This document shows, piece by piece, positions 36,730 through 47,444 of a DNA stretch of 64,000 nt. Under the pieces are notes generated by a model, which did no database searches, was not told the origin of the DNA, and saw only the letters and a list, made by a program, of their open reading frames with translations. Numbering within the stretch: the stretch's first letter is position 1; the number at the start of each line of letters is the position of its first letter. The position numbers and the translations under genes are program-made. The DNA lies in contig NC_065878.1 of the NCBI RefSeq assembly GCF_933775445.1, positions 8,753,395-8,817,394 of the forward strand, given 5' to 3'. Source of the stretch: Argentina anserina. Its lineage: Eukaryota; Streptophyta; Magnoliopsida; Rosales; Rosaceae.

Positions 36730-39230
36730 TGATTCTCTTTATTGATTTTGATGATGTGCTGCGATGATGTCAAATGTCTTGCTGATTGCAAAACCACCCA
36801 CACTGTCCTACGACGCATGTAGTTGTTTACGGATATAGTGCTTTATATATCTTTGCACCTTACTAAGTTTCAAAGGTCATACATGCCAATGATTTCTCAT
36901 ATGGATACTTATGTTGAGAATGGAGAGGACTATATCTATCAGATTTCGTTGACAGTAGTTTTTTCAAACTTTTGTAGTAGCTATGTTAACCTGCAATCAT
37001 AGCTTTGCTTGCATGCAGTAGTAGCTTTATGTAACCCGAGATTTTTTGAATCATGGGTTCAGTTTTGCTGCCCTATTGGTTTTGACATGATCATTTTTTG
37101 TCATTATGAATATGATATGATGATTAGAGTTATTGAAAATTCACATAATCAATTGTTATTCATGTTCAATAAGCGATTGGATGATTTTTCTCCATACCAA
37201 TGAATTGAGGGACCGTACGGCCTCCTCATGGCAGTGTCTCTACTTTTATGCCGGCTGTGGTGCTGTCCATCCCTTCGCAAGGGTTTGTGACATCTCCTAT
37301 TACGTTATTTCTTCATGTCACCAGTTATTCTTCAAAACCTGCTTAATTGATGACTTTTAACGTCAACCTTATTATGTGAAGGCTCCAATTGGGCATATTC
37401 CATTCATACAACATATTCAAGATGTCATTTGTTGAGCTATTCAACCAAGAATGCGGACTTTCTATGTATTTTATGGTATTAGTTGAAGCATCAATGTGTT
37501 GGTCACTCGTCACTTTGTGTTTTTTTTTTTGAAAGTCACTCGTCAGTTTGTTATCCACAAGGAATATTGCATTAGCTGAGATCACCAACATAAGGTCTCA
37601 CGACCCTAACAATCATCTCAAATCTATTCGATTGGATAACTCTGGAGTGTGCACCTCCAAGACTTTTGATGATTATTGCATGTCTACTAGGATCGTCATT
37701 GAACATCTTGTTCCTCATGTCCATTCACAGAATGATCTAGTAGAGGATAAAACATCAAGCTTTTTCGACTTATTGCTCAGGCTTGGTTATGGGTACTATC
37801 TTGCCGGTCTTTGCATGGGATATGCAGTGTTGTATACAACGACACTTATTCGTTTCAGACCCACAACTAACCAAAAGTTTAGTGAGTACTTGATGGTTCC
37901 TAAATACGATCTCAACGTTCTTTTCACTAAATGCATATTTGGTTAAGTTACTTATGTGCCTCAATTTTAGTATCTCAATTGGTCTACATGAGACGATTAA
38001 GTATTTTTGGTGGTTATGAGTAACCAACACTTGTCTATTATTTCTAATCTACAACTGTGGATCTTTATTCTGCAATATTCGCAGACGGTCATTTTGATGA
38101 GACATACTTCCCGTCGTAAATGAGAGATATGGAATGCAAGAAGTGCAATGCAATATTGATCTCCAGAAAGTGAGAGTTTCGATGCTCAATGACTTTACCG
38201 ATATTGTGAAAGTGACGATATCACACATAAATGTTGTAATGTTCTGGTAAGATTGGAACTGCCAAAATATGGGAGAATTTCATATGACCTGGTCCAAGCG
38301 CAGTTGACACCATCCCTGACATTGGGAAGGAAGCCGACGATGGCACCATCATACGCTGTGGTGTTGGCGCCCGTGGTATTGCACCACAAAATATGGGCGG
38401 TAAACTTAAGGATGAACTAGTAAGGGTCATAGCTTCGGTCTTAGCTCCTACCCAGAAGAGGGGGAGATCATCAAATTCTTTGGAATAAAAAACCAGAAAG
38501 AAGCGAAGTGCGAATACACAAATATTCCACCCATCATCAAGAGATATTCTCTAAACATGTCTATCAACTAAGTTTTTGTATGACGCTACAGATTCATTTT
38601 GTTGATGTCAGAGAACAAAAGAAATATCTCAATTGATCATATAAGCGCGTGCGTGTTAAATGGATTGCTCGCCCATGATTGATGATGTATTTGCTTATGC
38701 TCTTATTCCGTTGTAAAGTATCAAAGACGAGTGGCTTGGCCGAAGTGGAAAAGATCAATACAAAATGAACTAGACTTGTTATATTAGTCTTTGTTTGTAA
38801 GAATAATGAGAATATTGAAGTCATGTGATATTTGCAAGATCTATGGCACAGAGATTGTCTCATTATCGTAGTATTGACTACGATGAGTTATATTCTCTCG
38901 TTATGGGCATAATTGTTTTCCTCTACTTGATTAGTAGTAGTGTCCATGAAAACTGATTTGCATCATATGATAATGGTCATATTATATCTGTAAAGGGATC
39001 TGAACACATATATGAAAGTGCCTGAGGGACCTTAATTGCTCAACTAAGTACCTCAAGACCACGAAGAGCTTATGCAGTTAGATTGCGACTTTCAGGAGAA
39101 TGAAGTACAATCGGCTACAAAAACTTATACCCATACATATTCATATGAAAGCTAATTCTGGATTCTTTATTATGTCTAAGTAAAGATGATGAAGAGGTTA
39201 AATGAGCTAAATATGTAATTGTTATTAGAA
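36730..39230 (+). pseudogene. Copia pol remnant: protease/pre-integrase, integrase, N-terminal reverse transcriptase
   Basis: Scattered, frame-broken matches occur in the right order. DDCVAD-type protease surroundings and HTVLR lie near 36770, then YDMMIRVIENSH (GAG-pre-integrase) near 37110. The integrase core follows: NHLKSIRLDNSGVCTSKTFDDYC at 37600-37680, followed by a EHLVPHVHSQND block and AVLYTTTLIRFRPTTNQKFSEY to 37890. A linker with FTDIVKVTISHI is near 38190. Reverse transcriptase N-terminal traces lie near 38690-39040 (DDVFAYAL, WPKWK, KNNENIEVM, YMKVPEGP). Many stops and frameshifts are present. The YxDD catalytic region and RNase H were not found, so part of pol was also deleted. 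Confidence 0.8.
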
Positions 39231-40205
39231 CACTAATTCTTTTATTATGATGTGATTAACTATGTGTCTATGCATCATCATTGGACTTGAATTGTTCCAT
39301 TGACATGGGTCTAGTTCTACACTCAATAAACCAACACAGATCATATCCACACCAACGGCGCCAATAGATCACTCCCACCACCAACATCCGTCTTGGTGTT
39401 GCAGATGGCACTAGCAGCGTAAAGGATATATGTAGTTCCATCTTAGATCAAAATAAGTCATTCATTAATCCATGGATTGTATCGTCAAAGACACATTGAA
39501 TGTAACAAATATGAATCTGTTCAGTTTCGTAGGTCAACTCCAATAAGATCTATAGGATAGCTCACTTGATGAACTATGATTAATTTGGTACCATTGGAAA
39601 TGTCTATGTGTCTACTTTCCAGGGACATTAACCATTCGATTATATCTATCGTACTGAGTGAGTTATGACCATTTTAGCAAAGTAGGACAATTATGTCCGG
39701 CAATTTGCAAGTCAGTCAACTTTGACATACCTTTGTGAACGTCTTCAGTCGAACTAGGTTGTGAGTTATATGTCATTAGAAAGCCACGGGTGTCTACTTT
39801 CCATAATTGTTTATAGTTCACTTATACCTATTGTGACGAAGAAGTTTTGGCCGTATTAGTGCGTGATCCACGCGTGGAAAATCTGATTTTCATTGCAAAC
39901 TCTTGTTTTGAGTTGTTATGCAATATTGTTTTCTAAGATCTAAGTTTGAGAAACATGTAATGAACGTTGTATACGTTGTTCTCTGTATTTCATGATTATG
40001 ACACTAATCAGGGAGACAAATTTCGTAGACATCAGGGGGAGTTTACCTCACATGTTGCTATCAAACGTAGATGCTGTGTTGTGTTTTTTCTCCTTCAATC
40101 AAGCTTTTGTTTTTCACCGAAGAGGTTTTTATTTTGTTTGACAAGATTTTTACAGAGGCAACGTTATGTGCACCATGCAATCTAGGCATGCGACACTAGG
40201 GGGAG
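39231..40205 (+). other. Copia element 3' internal region
   Basis: Non-coding sequence matching the minus-strand relic 29925-30690, including ATGAACGTTGTATACGTTGT and GCAAGTCAGTCAAC-like words. It ends in the polypurine tract CTAGGGGGAG before the LTR. Confidence 0.7.
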
Positions 40206-40328
40206 TGTTCCGGAATATTACAGTTCTATCCTTATGTGTGTTATAGCCTAAGTATGTTTTCTTATTGGAGTAGATTATTTTTAATGTAATAGATATGAAT
40301 CCCTGTTTTTTCGGGGTACCCCGTATGT

Positions 40329-40960
40329 AAAGGTGGAAAACGGGCTGGGCTGATCTATTTTATGCGGACAAAAACCGTGCTCGTGTCGTGCTTGGGCCGA
40401 GCAATTTATTTTTCGTAACGGGCTCGGGTCGGCCCATTTGCTTAAACATCAAGCTCGGTCCGGCCCGGCCCATGGCCCATGCCTATGTCGGGCCGGGCCA
40501 AGAAGCAGTCCGGGCCGGCTTATTACCATTATAGGACACAATTACAATAAAAAAATATTATGTAATTAGAATATTTATTTTATATAGCTATTTATAATAG
40601 TAAAATAATTAAAATACTACAACATATTATATAATTTTATTTTTCAAACGTTATCTATGTCAAAATCATGACGTTTTCTTCACTAATTTGATAATATTTG
40701 TGAAATATTATAGTTAAAATAATGAAATAATCAAGACATTTTAATTTAAAAATTCTAATATTCAAGTCTAATAATTATTATTGTTTAAATATTTATATAA
40801 ATAATATAAAATTATGTGTTTAACGGGCCGGCCCATGAATTTATCGTGTCCGGGCCGTGCTAGGCTCAAAACAGGCTTGGACCGGGCCGAGACCATGGGC
40901 TCAAATATCTCAACCCGGCCCGGCCCATTACATGCTTTTCGGCCTTTTTGCCACCTCTAT
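40329..40960. mobile_element. hAT MITE with GGCCCG-rich ends in the Copia 3' LTR
   Basis: Left end AAAGGTGGAAAACGGG, right end (minus strand) ATAGAGGTGGCAAAAAGG. The outer flanks are both CCGTATGT (40321-40328, 40961-40968), an 8-bp TSD. The ends are GGCCCG/CGGGCC-rich and the centre is AT-rich. It is related in style to elements B and C but lacks the satellite units. 632 bp, no coding. Confidence 0.9.
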
Positions 40961-41152
40961 CCGTATGTAATGTTTATATATATATATATATATGTCACAT
41001 TATCAATCAATAACACTACTAGCAAAATGGGTTCTCACACTGATTTTAATCTGTGGGAACTGAGGATATTCACACGGATGTCAGTGTGAGAATACTATTA
41101 GACATAGTGTAGCTACGAAATGTCTATCAGTGTACTTTGGAGGGGGGCTAAT

Positions 41153-42185
41153 TGTCACGTCCTTATTTTGGGAGTGTCGATCGTGGACTGCTGGTTAAAA
41201 GAACTTAATGCCTATGCGGGATTTGCTCCAAGATTCAATGTGTTGGAGATATATGGCTGCTCCTTCCGAGGGGTTCAAGCATGCCGACCCGGTTAAATTC
41301 GGAGAGCTTGTTGCTAGTCGAGGACTTAACGTCAAAGAGGCGAGTTGGCCGCCCTACACACAGGTAGGGGTCTGGAGCCGATCCCCTGATGAGCCCAAGG
41401 CAGGGCGAAACCAGTGTATTGCCCCGTTGGATAAGGCTGGTTCCATGGGGATGGAGCGCCGCATGGACCCAGTGTGGCAGCCGAATGGCTAGGTCTGTGA
41501 CAAGTGGTATCAGAGCCATCTCAACATCGTTGTCGTTGTGTTCGCCAAGCGCTCACACGTGTCGCCGTGTCCCCAAGATACGGGGGGCTCCGCGTGGGAG
41601 TCGAGTAGGCAAGGTCGCCTCCAGGGGGGAGGACCGGACGAGAAGATCCATGACAATGTCCAGGACAAGAGAGATCCGGCGCGAAGTCATTGTTGGGTGG
41701 AAGATCTTTGGGAACTCCTTTTCGTCGCTCTAGGCATCGCGGGCGCACAAGGGTTGCGTTGGCGCACAAGGGATGCGCGGGCCGCAAGTGAGGATGTTGT
41801 ATACAAGGACGTACACCAAGTTTGGTGGGGGAGGATGTCACGTCCCTATTTTGGGAGTGTCGATCGTGGGCTGCTGGTTAAAAGAACTTAATGCATATGC
41901 AGGATTTGCTCCAAGATTCAATGTGTGGGAGATATATGGCTGCTCCTTCCGAGGGGTTTAAGCATGCCGACCCGGTTAAATTCGGAGAGCTTATTGCTAG
42001 TCGAGGACTTAAAGTCAAAGAGGCGAGTTGGCCGCCCTACACACAGGTAGGGGTCTGGAGCCGATCCCCTGATGAGCCCAAGGCAAGGCGAAACTAGTGT
42101 ATTGCCCCGTTGGATAAGGCTGGCTCCATGGGGATGGAGCGCGGCATGGACCAAGTGTGGCAGCCGAATGGCTAGGTCCGTGACA
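41153..42185 (+). mobile_element. TRIM: 350-bp LTRs, 333-bp internal region
   Basis: LTRs 41153-41502 and 41836-42185 are each 350 bp, start TGTCACGTCC and end GTGACA. By eye about 14 positions differ (around 96% identity). The primer-binding site TGGTATCAGAGCC (41505-41517) fits the 3' end of initiator Met-tRNA. The polypurine tract GGTGGGGGAGGA ends at 41835. The internal part has no coding sequence, so reverse transcription must have been supplied in trans. Flanks CTAAT and AGCTC do not match. The sequence left of the element also resembles its own polypurine tract. Confidence 0.9.
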
Positions 42186-42200
42186 AGCTCTGATATTAAC

Positions 42201-42726
42201 TGTCACGAACTTACTCTTTTTCTATGCAACTCGTGCGACCCTAGGAACTCCCTTATTCTAAGTCAGACTTAAACTCGCAAACGCCCTGCTAGAACAATTG
42301 AAAGGCAAAGAAGAATATCTTGAAAGAGAATTTATATTGAACAAGAGAGAACTTACAAGTATGCTTGATAGCTTGCTTCTTGCTTGATTGCTTGATGGAT
42401 GAAATGAGAGGGGTGACTTGCTATTTATAAGCCTCCTCATCCTACTTGGCTAGTTCTAGAGACTTCTAGGACTATGTACAATGTAGATGACTCTAGAGAG
42501 TTCTATACAACTCTACATAACTCTAAGATGAACCTTGAGTGTTCTAGAGTATTCTTGAGTGGTCTAGTTCACTTAGCCTCTCCAAGGTTCTAGAGATGTC
42601 CGGAAATATCTCAAGACTTCTTGAGATTTCTAACGCCTTCTAGGATCTTCCAAAGTATTCCGCCATATTCCGGATCCATCTAGAATGCTCAAGATAAAAT
42701 TTGGCTTATGTTGGCGGAATGTGACA
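42201..42726 (-). repeat. LTR of a second retrotransposon, minus strand
   Basis: Starts TGTCACGAAC, ends GGAATGTGACA. Immediately left is AGCTCTGATATTA (42186-42198), a slightly mutated complement of the primer-binding site, so the element reads leftwards. A minus-strand TATA box, TTATAAATA, lies at 42430-42422. Upstream of it (42440-42700) are many TTCTAGA/TCTAGAA words. The internal region and other LTR are not seen. Confidence 0.75.
42422..42430 (-). promoter_or_regulatory. LTR promoter TATA box
   Basis: TTATAAATA on the minus strand inside the LTR, preceded by clustered TCTAGAA words. It probably drove transcription of the retrotransposon. Confidence 0.55.
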
Positions 42727-43422
42727 TAATGATCATAACACACAGATTAAAAAATCAGTGTAAATTTTTAACGTGGACCCATTATATTTCAATAGATATA
42801 ATTAAAAATATGCAATGTGTGAATGAGTTTTCTAATTCACACATATTTCGGTGTGGAAAAGTCGTAGTATTGAAAAAAAAATATTCTCCATTATTTATTA
42901 TTTATTATTACATCCAAGATTTTTTTCTCCATTACAGTTCAACAATGTGTAATTCTTTAAAAAACAAAAGTCTAAATCTTTCCAGATGTATTCACATTCT
43001 GCTTTTTGTTTCAATGGTCGCATGATAGATCCAAGTTTTTATTCCATAAATACGTCCGTCTCACAAATTTAGTGATCTGCAAAAGCATTGACGGATTTCT
43101 TTAGGCAATAATAGCATACGTATTCAAAACTGCAAAGCCAAGTACAGAGAAATAAGACCTTTGAATGAAAACCAACTAGCTTTAAATCGATCAACATAAA
43201 AAGGAGTTAGCAAGCTAATTTCTGAGATAGTGCTTACCACTAGACACCAGGGGTTTGCTTCGCTTTATCATCTTTCAATTCTCAACTTCTTTGCTGCACT
43301 TAATTGCCGGAGACCAATTTTGGCGTTCTTGATCAGTTGCCGAGATCTGGAAATCAAATAAAGTAAAGAATAAATGAGAGTTTGAATCATAAAACAAAGA
43401 GAAACAAAGTGAAACAATATAT
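42727..43422. other. CACTA element interior
   Basis: Contains CACTA-type short repeats (ACAGATTAAAAAATCAGTG, AATTCACACA). On the minus strand, 43370-43250 carries a TTTCCAG acceptor-like site followed by a short open stretch (RQLIKNAKIGL...). This might be a captured or transposase exon; not identified. Confidence 0.4.
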
Positions 43423-44001
43423 CAAGGTTCTAAAAAGTGCTAAGTGGTATGCAGACGGACAACCACCTTCTAGCGCCTAGACGGTTAAGCGGCGCCTAGG
43501 CGGTTTTGAATTATTTAATATTTATTTATTTTTATACATATATTTTAAACTATTTTAATGATTAAAATATATATAATAATGTTTAAATTATTTTTAAAAA
43601 TACTTAAAATAGTTTAAATTCACAATAACTTAAGTAGAAAGTCCATAAGAAAAGATAAATAATGAAACAAATGTAATATTACTAAATCTGAAGTTTTCAT
43701 AAAAGATCCAAATTATTCCCTAACTCCTTCAATATCGGACTCAGACTTAATATTCATATTTATTTCCTCTTCTTTTGCTGATGAGATTCAGTTTTCAAAC
43801 AAGAGACAAAGAGTGAGAGCTGCGACATTTTTTAGGTTCTTTTTTAATCTCAAATGATGGTTGACCGTCTAGACCACCTAGGACCGCCTAGTCGGCCGCC
43901 TAATTCACAAAACGCCACAGATGACCGTCAAGGAAAAAAACGTGGCGGTGTGTGACCTCCTAGCGCCTAGACGGCCACCTAGACCGCTTTTTAGAACACT
44001 A
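43423..44001. mobile_element. hAT MITE with GCGCCTAGGCGG-type ends
   Basis: Ends CAAGGTTCTAAAAAG and (minus strand) TAGTGTTCTAAAAAG. The outer flanks are both CAATATAT (43415-43422 and 44002-44009), an 8-bp TSD. Close to both ends are degenerate words of the kind CTAGGCGG, GGCGCCTAGGCGG and ACCGCCTAG. The middle is AT-rich. No coding. Confidence 0.88.
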
Positions 44002-44737
44002 CAATATATATGGATCAATTCTATGGGTACAGAAGGGAGATATGGGGTTGAGGGAGGCTATGTGAGTTTGAATCTAAATGAAGAAGCTAATTAGATGAGG
44101 GCCATGAGGCGGCAGAATAGATGAGGAGGTAAGAGAGAGAGGGAGAGAGAGATGCTTATGGTTCGTTCTCAATTATGTATGGGGCTAGGCCGGCTAGCTG
44201 TAATCATGTATGAATTTGAAAATTGAGAATTATTTTCTTATACTGATATCTGTATGTTCATGTTACACGGATATCTGTGTAAACAATAATCGACACTGAT
44301 ATATGTATCAAATTATATTAGTCACTGTTATATTATAGAAATACAAAAGAAAACACAACCTTAAAATAAACTAATAATTCATACTCATTGAAATGTGTGT
44401 GAATTAGTTTCTCCTGGATAACCATGTGAAAATACAATAAACAATATAGCTTATATACATTAACATTAACATATGTCTATATTCCTATAACACTGAATTT
44501 TGTGGGTATTCTTATTACACACTGTTTTTTGTGGTTATCGTTAGTTATACAATCTCTGCTGGACACACATATACTTATCTCATATGGTTTACTGTGTGAG
44601 TTGGTATATCTCATGGATTTATTATAGTTAATGTGAGTAAATTAGTATGAGAGCTCATTTTGCTAGTAGTGTAAAAAGTCCGGTTATGTTATTTTACATT
44701 GTCATCATTCTCGTTTCGTTCCTCCTCGAACATACAG

Positions 44738-45310
44738 TTATATTAATTCAGAATCAACGGTTGTCGATCAAAGACACAAAAGAAGAAGGAAGTAAATCTC
44801 ATCATTTCAGCATATATATCCTGCTCAAATATATAGGGTACCTACAGTGTATTACATCTTTGAATTGAGTTCGACCTAGCTAGCTTCTTTCTATAGAATT
44901 GCTTTAGTGGTTAATTATACGGGTTATTTTAATTTCTTGATCGAAGGTATTGCTTCTAAGATTGATGTTTAGCTCTGTTGCCATAATCAAGTCATCTGAG
45001 GCATCTTATGTTCGTGATTGGAAAAAAAAAATTGCAGGATCATGACTTCATGAGTTGACACTTCTTTCAAGCTGGATTATTTTCTTGATCCTTCTAGCTA
45101 ATGGCTTGGTCTTCTAGTTGATTACTTGACTCTACGTACATTAGAATCATTTCGGTTCCCTGGGTGCATGAAAATTAACCTGAAATGTATTCAAAATTAA
45201 CTACTCTTGGATGAAGCAACTGTATGAGCAAGCAAATATCGTTTGACGACTAATTTACTTACTGTACGTACGTAATTAGTCTCAACTGATGTACGCCCCG
45301 CGTGAAGAAA
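44738..45310 (+). repeat. Segmental duplication copy 1, part 2
   Basis: Matches 54015-55030 and 60413-60530. Shared words include AGGGTACCTACAGTG, TTGATCCTTCTAGCTA, TTAGAATCATTT and ATCGTTTGACG/CGTACGTTTGACG followed by ACTAATTTA. The Copia element therefore inserted inside copy 1 after the duplication. Confidence 0.75.
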
Positions 45311-45907
45311 ATTAATTAAACAACACTTTTCGTTTGAAAGAAAAGAGACAGAAATGACTTCATTCACTACTAGTCTACTACTGCTATATATCACATACAG
45401 AACGCTAGTAATTCACGACTACGTTCTACTCAAGTTTTTTTTTTTGGCAAAACGTTCTACTCAAGTTAGCGGAGTTTTATGCAACGATTGTACACACAAA
45501 GTTCTCATGCATTGAGGGGATTAATTAGCTAGCTTTGCAGCAAGAATATGTAAACCCTTGGGTGCATGCTTTGAGAATCAAAACCATTCCATGGATTAAA
45601 GTCATCCTTGTACTGCAAACTGTATTAATAATTCACTAGTACAAATATGAGCAACCGCCACAGGTGATTATCTGAGGCTTGATAATTGTTAATTAGCTGG
45701 GTTTATGATTCTCTTGGCTCTGGCGATCTAACTATAAACCTGGCTGGAGCTGAATTAATTCTTTTTTAATTGGTTTCATTAATTGATTTCAAATAATTAA
45801 TAATATCCTTTTCAAGATGAGTTTCATAAGAGTAGCCGCTCGACTTTTCTCTCTAGGGTTTGTATGTCAAGCGGCTTTGCATCGTTCCTCCTCCCTCTCC
45901 AGCGTCC
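45311..45907. other. Intergenic DNA
   Basis: No gene recognised. A 16-base direct repeat (ACGTTCTACTCAAGTT) flanks a T-run at 45421-45465. Confidence 0.4.
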
Positions 45908-47200
45908 ATGTCTGATGAGGTTTCCGCCCAGTTTGCCACCGCTTTGGCCATCAGAGAAGGCGGGAGAATGTCGTTTACTTCTGCTACTAGTGCAACAGCG
46001 ATTTCACCGGACATGTTTGCAGTGGGGCGTCTACTGTCCAATAATTGCCGCTGTCCGAAGCCACGGGCTGTCATGGATACGTTGCCATCATTGTGGGAAC
46101 TGCGAAACCGGCTACAAATGAGGGTTGTTGGTGATCGGTTTGTTTTGTAATTCTCAAGGGCTGTTGATCGGAAACAACTTATTTAGGATAGGTCGTGGTA
46201 CTATGGCCAGTCGCTGTTCATCATGGCGCCTTATGACGGATTGATGGATGTGAATTCAGTGCCTTGTTACTCGTTCATGGTCTCGGTGGAAATCTTAGGG
46301 CTTCTGCCCAAACTTTTCACGGTGGAGGTAGTGGAATTGGCCGGATCTACTCTTGGTGTGATTGATAATATTGACCGGGGAGGGATTAGGCGTGGATCTC
46401 GTGCTAAGCTCCATATTAGACATTGTGTGGTTGATCCTATCATGGAGGCTTTTCCGCAAAGGGTGTTTGACTTTGGTCCTGATAGAGTTTCGGCGACCCT
46501 ATCGTTCAAGTATCTGCATGTGGTAGATTTTTTCCGTGTATGTGGTCTCCTGGAGCATTTGGAGAGGGGTTGTGGAGGTCCTCCGGACTTGTCGAAACCG
46601 CTAGTGCTGGGCGGTGAGGTTGAACAGAGTCGAGGTATGGTGGGTGCCGGCTTGAAGGGAGGAAAAGGCAAAGAGAAGGTGCAGGGGAGTCCTCTCTAGT
46701 GTCCAAAATTGCGGGGATCACTGTTTTGGTGGGGGTAAGCTGTTTCTATCCAGCAGTGGCAATAGGGAGGCGTCGTCATCGGCGGGGCCTCAATTGTCAT
46801 TCTCATTGCCCGGCATGATGGCAGCGAAGCTTGTTGCGCAGTTAGCTAAAATGTTCCTGCAACCAGAGGCGATGAAGGTTCCTGGGGTTGCGACTGTGCC
46901 GACAGAGCTGGTGTCGGAGAAGTCTGCCCCTTGAGCATTTTAGATCAAAAAAGGTGCTAGCGGGGAGATTGATGGCTTTTGCAAATGGTTGAAGGTGCTT
47001 GAGAAGGGTATGGCCATTGTTCTTTTTGATGTTTCCTTTGATACTAATCTTGCTTTACATTTAATGAATGGTAGCTTGGTTCTTTCCCTAGTTAAGAAAG
47101 GGTTGCAGAGGAGGAGGCCAGGCCACCCTAAGGGTTATGTTAATTAGCCTAAAGTGGTGAAGGAGGGTAAGGAGCCAGTTAGGATCCAAAAAACTAAGAG
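45908..47200 (+). pseudogene. LINE (L1-type) ORF1 relic: DUF4283 and zf-CCHC_4 domains
   Basis: The first block (MSDEVSAQF..., 45908-46150) has the SLWELRNRLQMRVVGDRFVL stretch of the plant DUF4283 domain. An in-frame stop follows, then FSRAVDRKQL and SWYYGQSLFIMAPYDGLMD continue the same domain. LSFKYLHVVDFFRVCGLLEHLERGC at about 46495-46575 is the zf-CCHC_4 knuckle with its first Cys changed to Phe. The frame ends at 46699, and a decayed tail with basic KKGLQRRRPGHPKG continues to about 47150. Plant LINE ORF1 proteins bind RNA. ORF2 (endonuclease and reverse transcriptase) does not follow, so this is a 5' fragment or a recombination product. Non-functional. Confidence 0.8.
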
Positions 47201-47277
47201 ACCGGAGAAGAAGAAGTATCAACGTGATTTAATGATATGCCAGCAGTGGATGGTGATAGGTTGGCACTGGGGAGGAG

Positions 47278-47299
47278 CCCCCCCCCCCCCCCCCCCCCC
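47278..47299. repeat. Poly(C) run of 22
   Basis: A homopolymer of 22 C in the LINE relic tail. It gives false Pro/Gly-run reading frames. Its exact length may be unreliable. Confidence 0.9.
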
Positions 47300-47444
47300 A
47301 CGACGGTGTAGGGTAGCTGGGATAGACAATCTTGCTAAGTTACTTCCTTTGAGTAGGATGATCCTAGTGGGATAATAAGTGAGTAGATTCCCAGTTGTTT
47401 GATTTGCTTGTTTTGGATATTTGGTTACTGCTTTTGGTGCTTTC

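Larger units (their letters stand above)
41014..44671. mobile_element. CACTA (En/Spm) element with TAA TSD, non-autonomous
   Basis: The left terminus CACTACTAGCAAAATGGG and the minus-strand right terminus CACTACTAGCAAAATGAG continue as inverted repeats for about 28 bp. TAA is duplicated outside both (41011-41013, 44672-44674), as expected for CACTA elements. Next to both ends are short repeated words such as TCAGTGT, ACGGATATCTGTGT and ACAGATTAAAAAATC in both orientations, typical subterminal repeats. No TnpA/TnpD coding was recognised. Nested inside are a TRIM, a reverse LTR and a hAT MITE, leaving about 1.4 kb of its own sequence. Confidence 0.9.
33864..44732 (+). mobile_element. Complete but decayed Copia-type LTR retrotransposon, with nested insertions
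   Basis: The 5' LTR (33864-34075) begins TGTGCCGAGATATTATGG and ends TTGAACA. The 3' LTR starts at 40206 after the purine tract AGGGGGAG and ends CTCGAACA at 44732. TACAG is found at both outer edges (33859-33863 and 44733-44737), a perfect 5-bp TSD that shows the whole 10.9 kb is one insertion. The primer-binding region after the 5' LTR reads CGTTATCAACTTGAG. The 3' LTR is interrupted by a hAT MITE and a CACTA element. Coding remnants are of Copia order (integrase before reverse transcriptase). Confidence 0.93.

Noticed and set aside
41208..42154. Several 60-117-codon frames on both strands
   Set aside because: They repeat in both LTRs of the TRIM and run across LTR boundaries, so they are not genes.
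46267..46671. 134-codon minus-strand frame
   Set aside because: It is the antisense shadow of the LINE ORF1 relic, which has recognisable domains on the plus strand.
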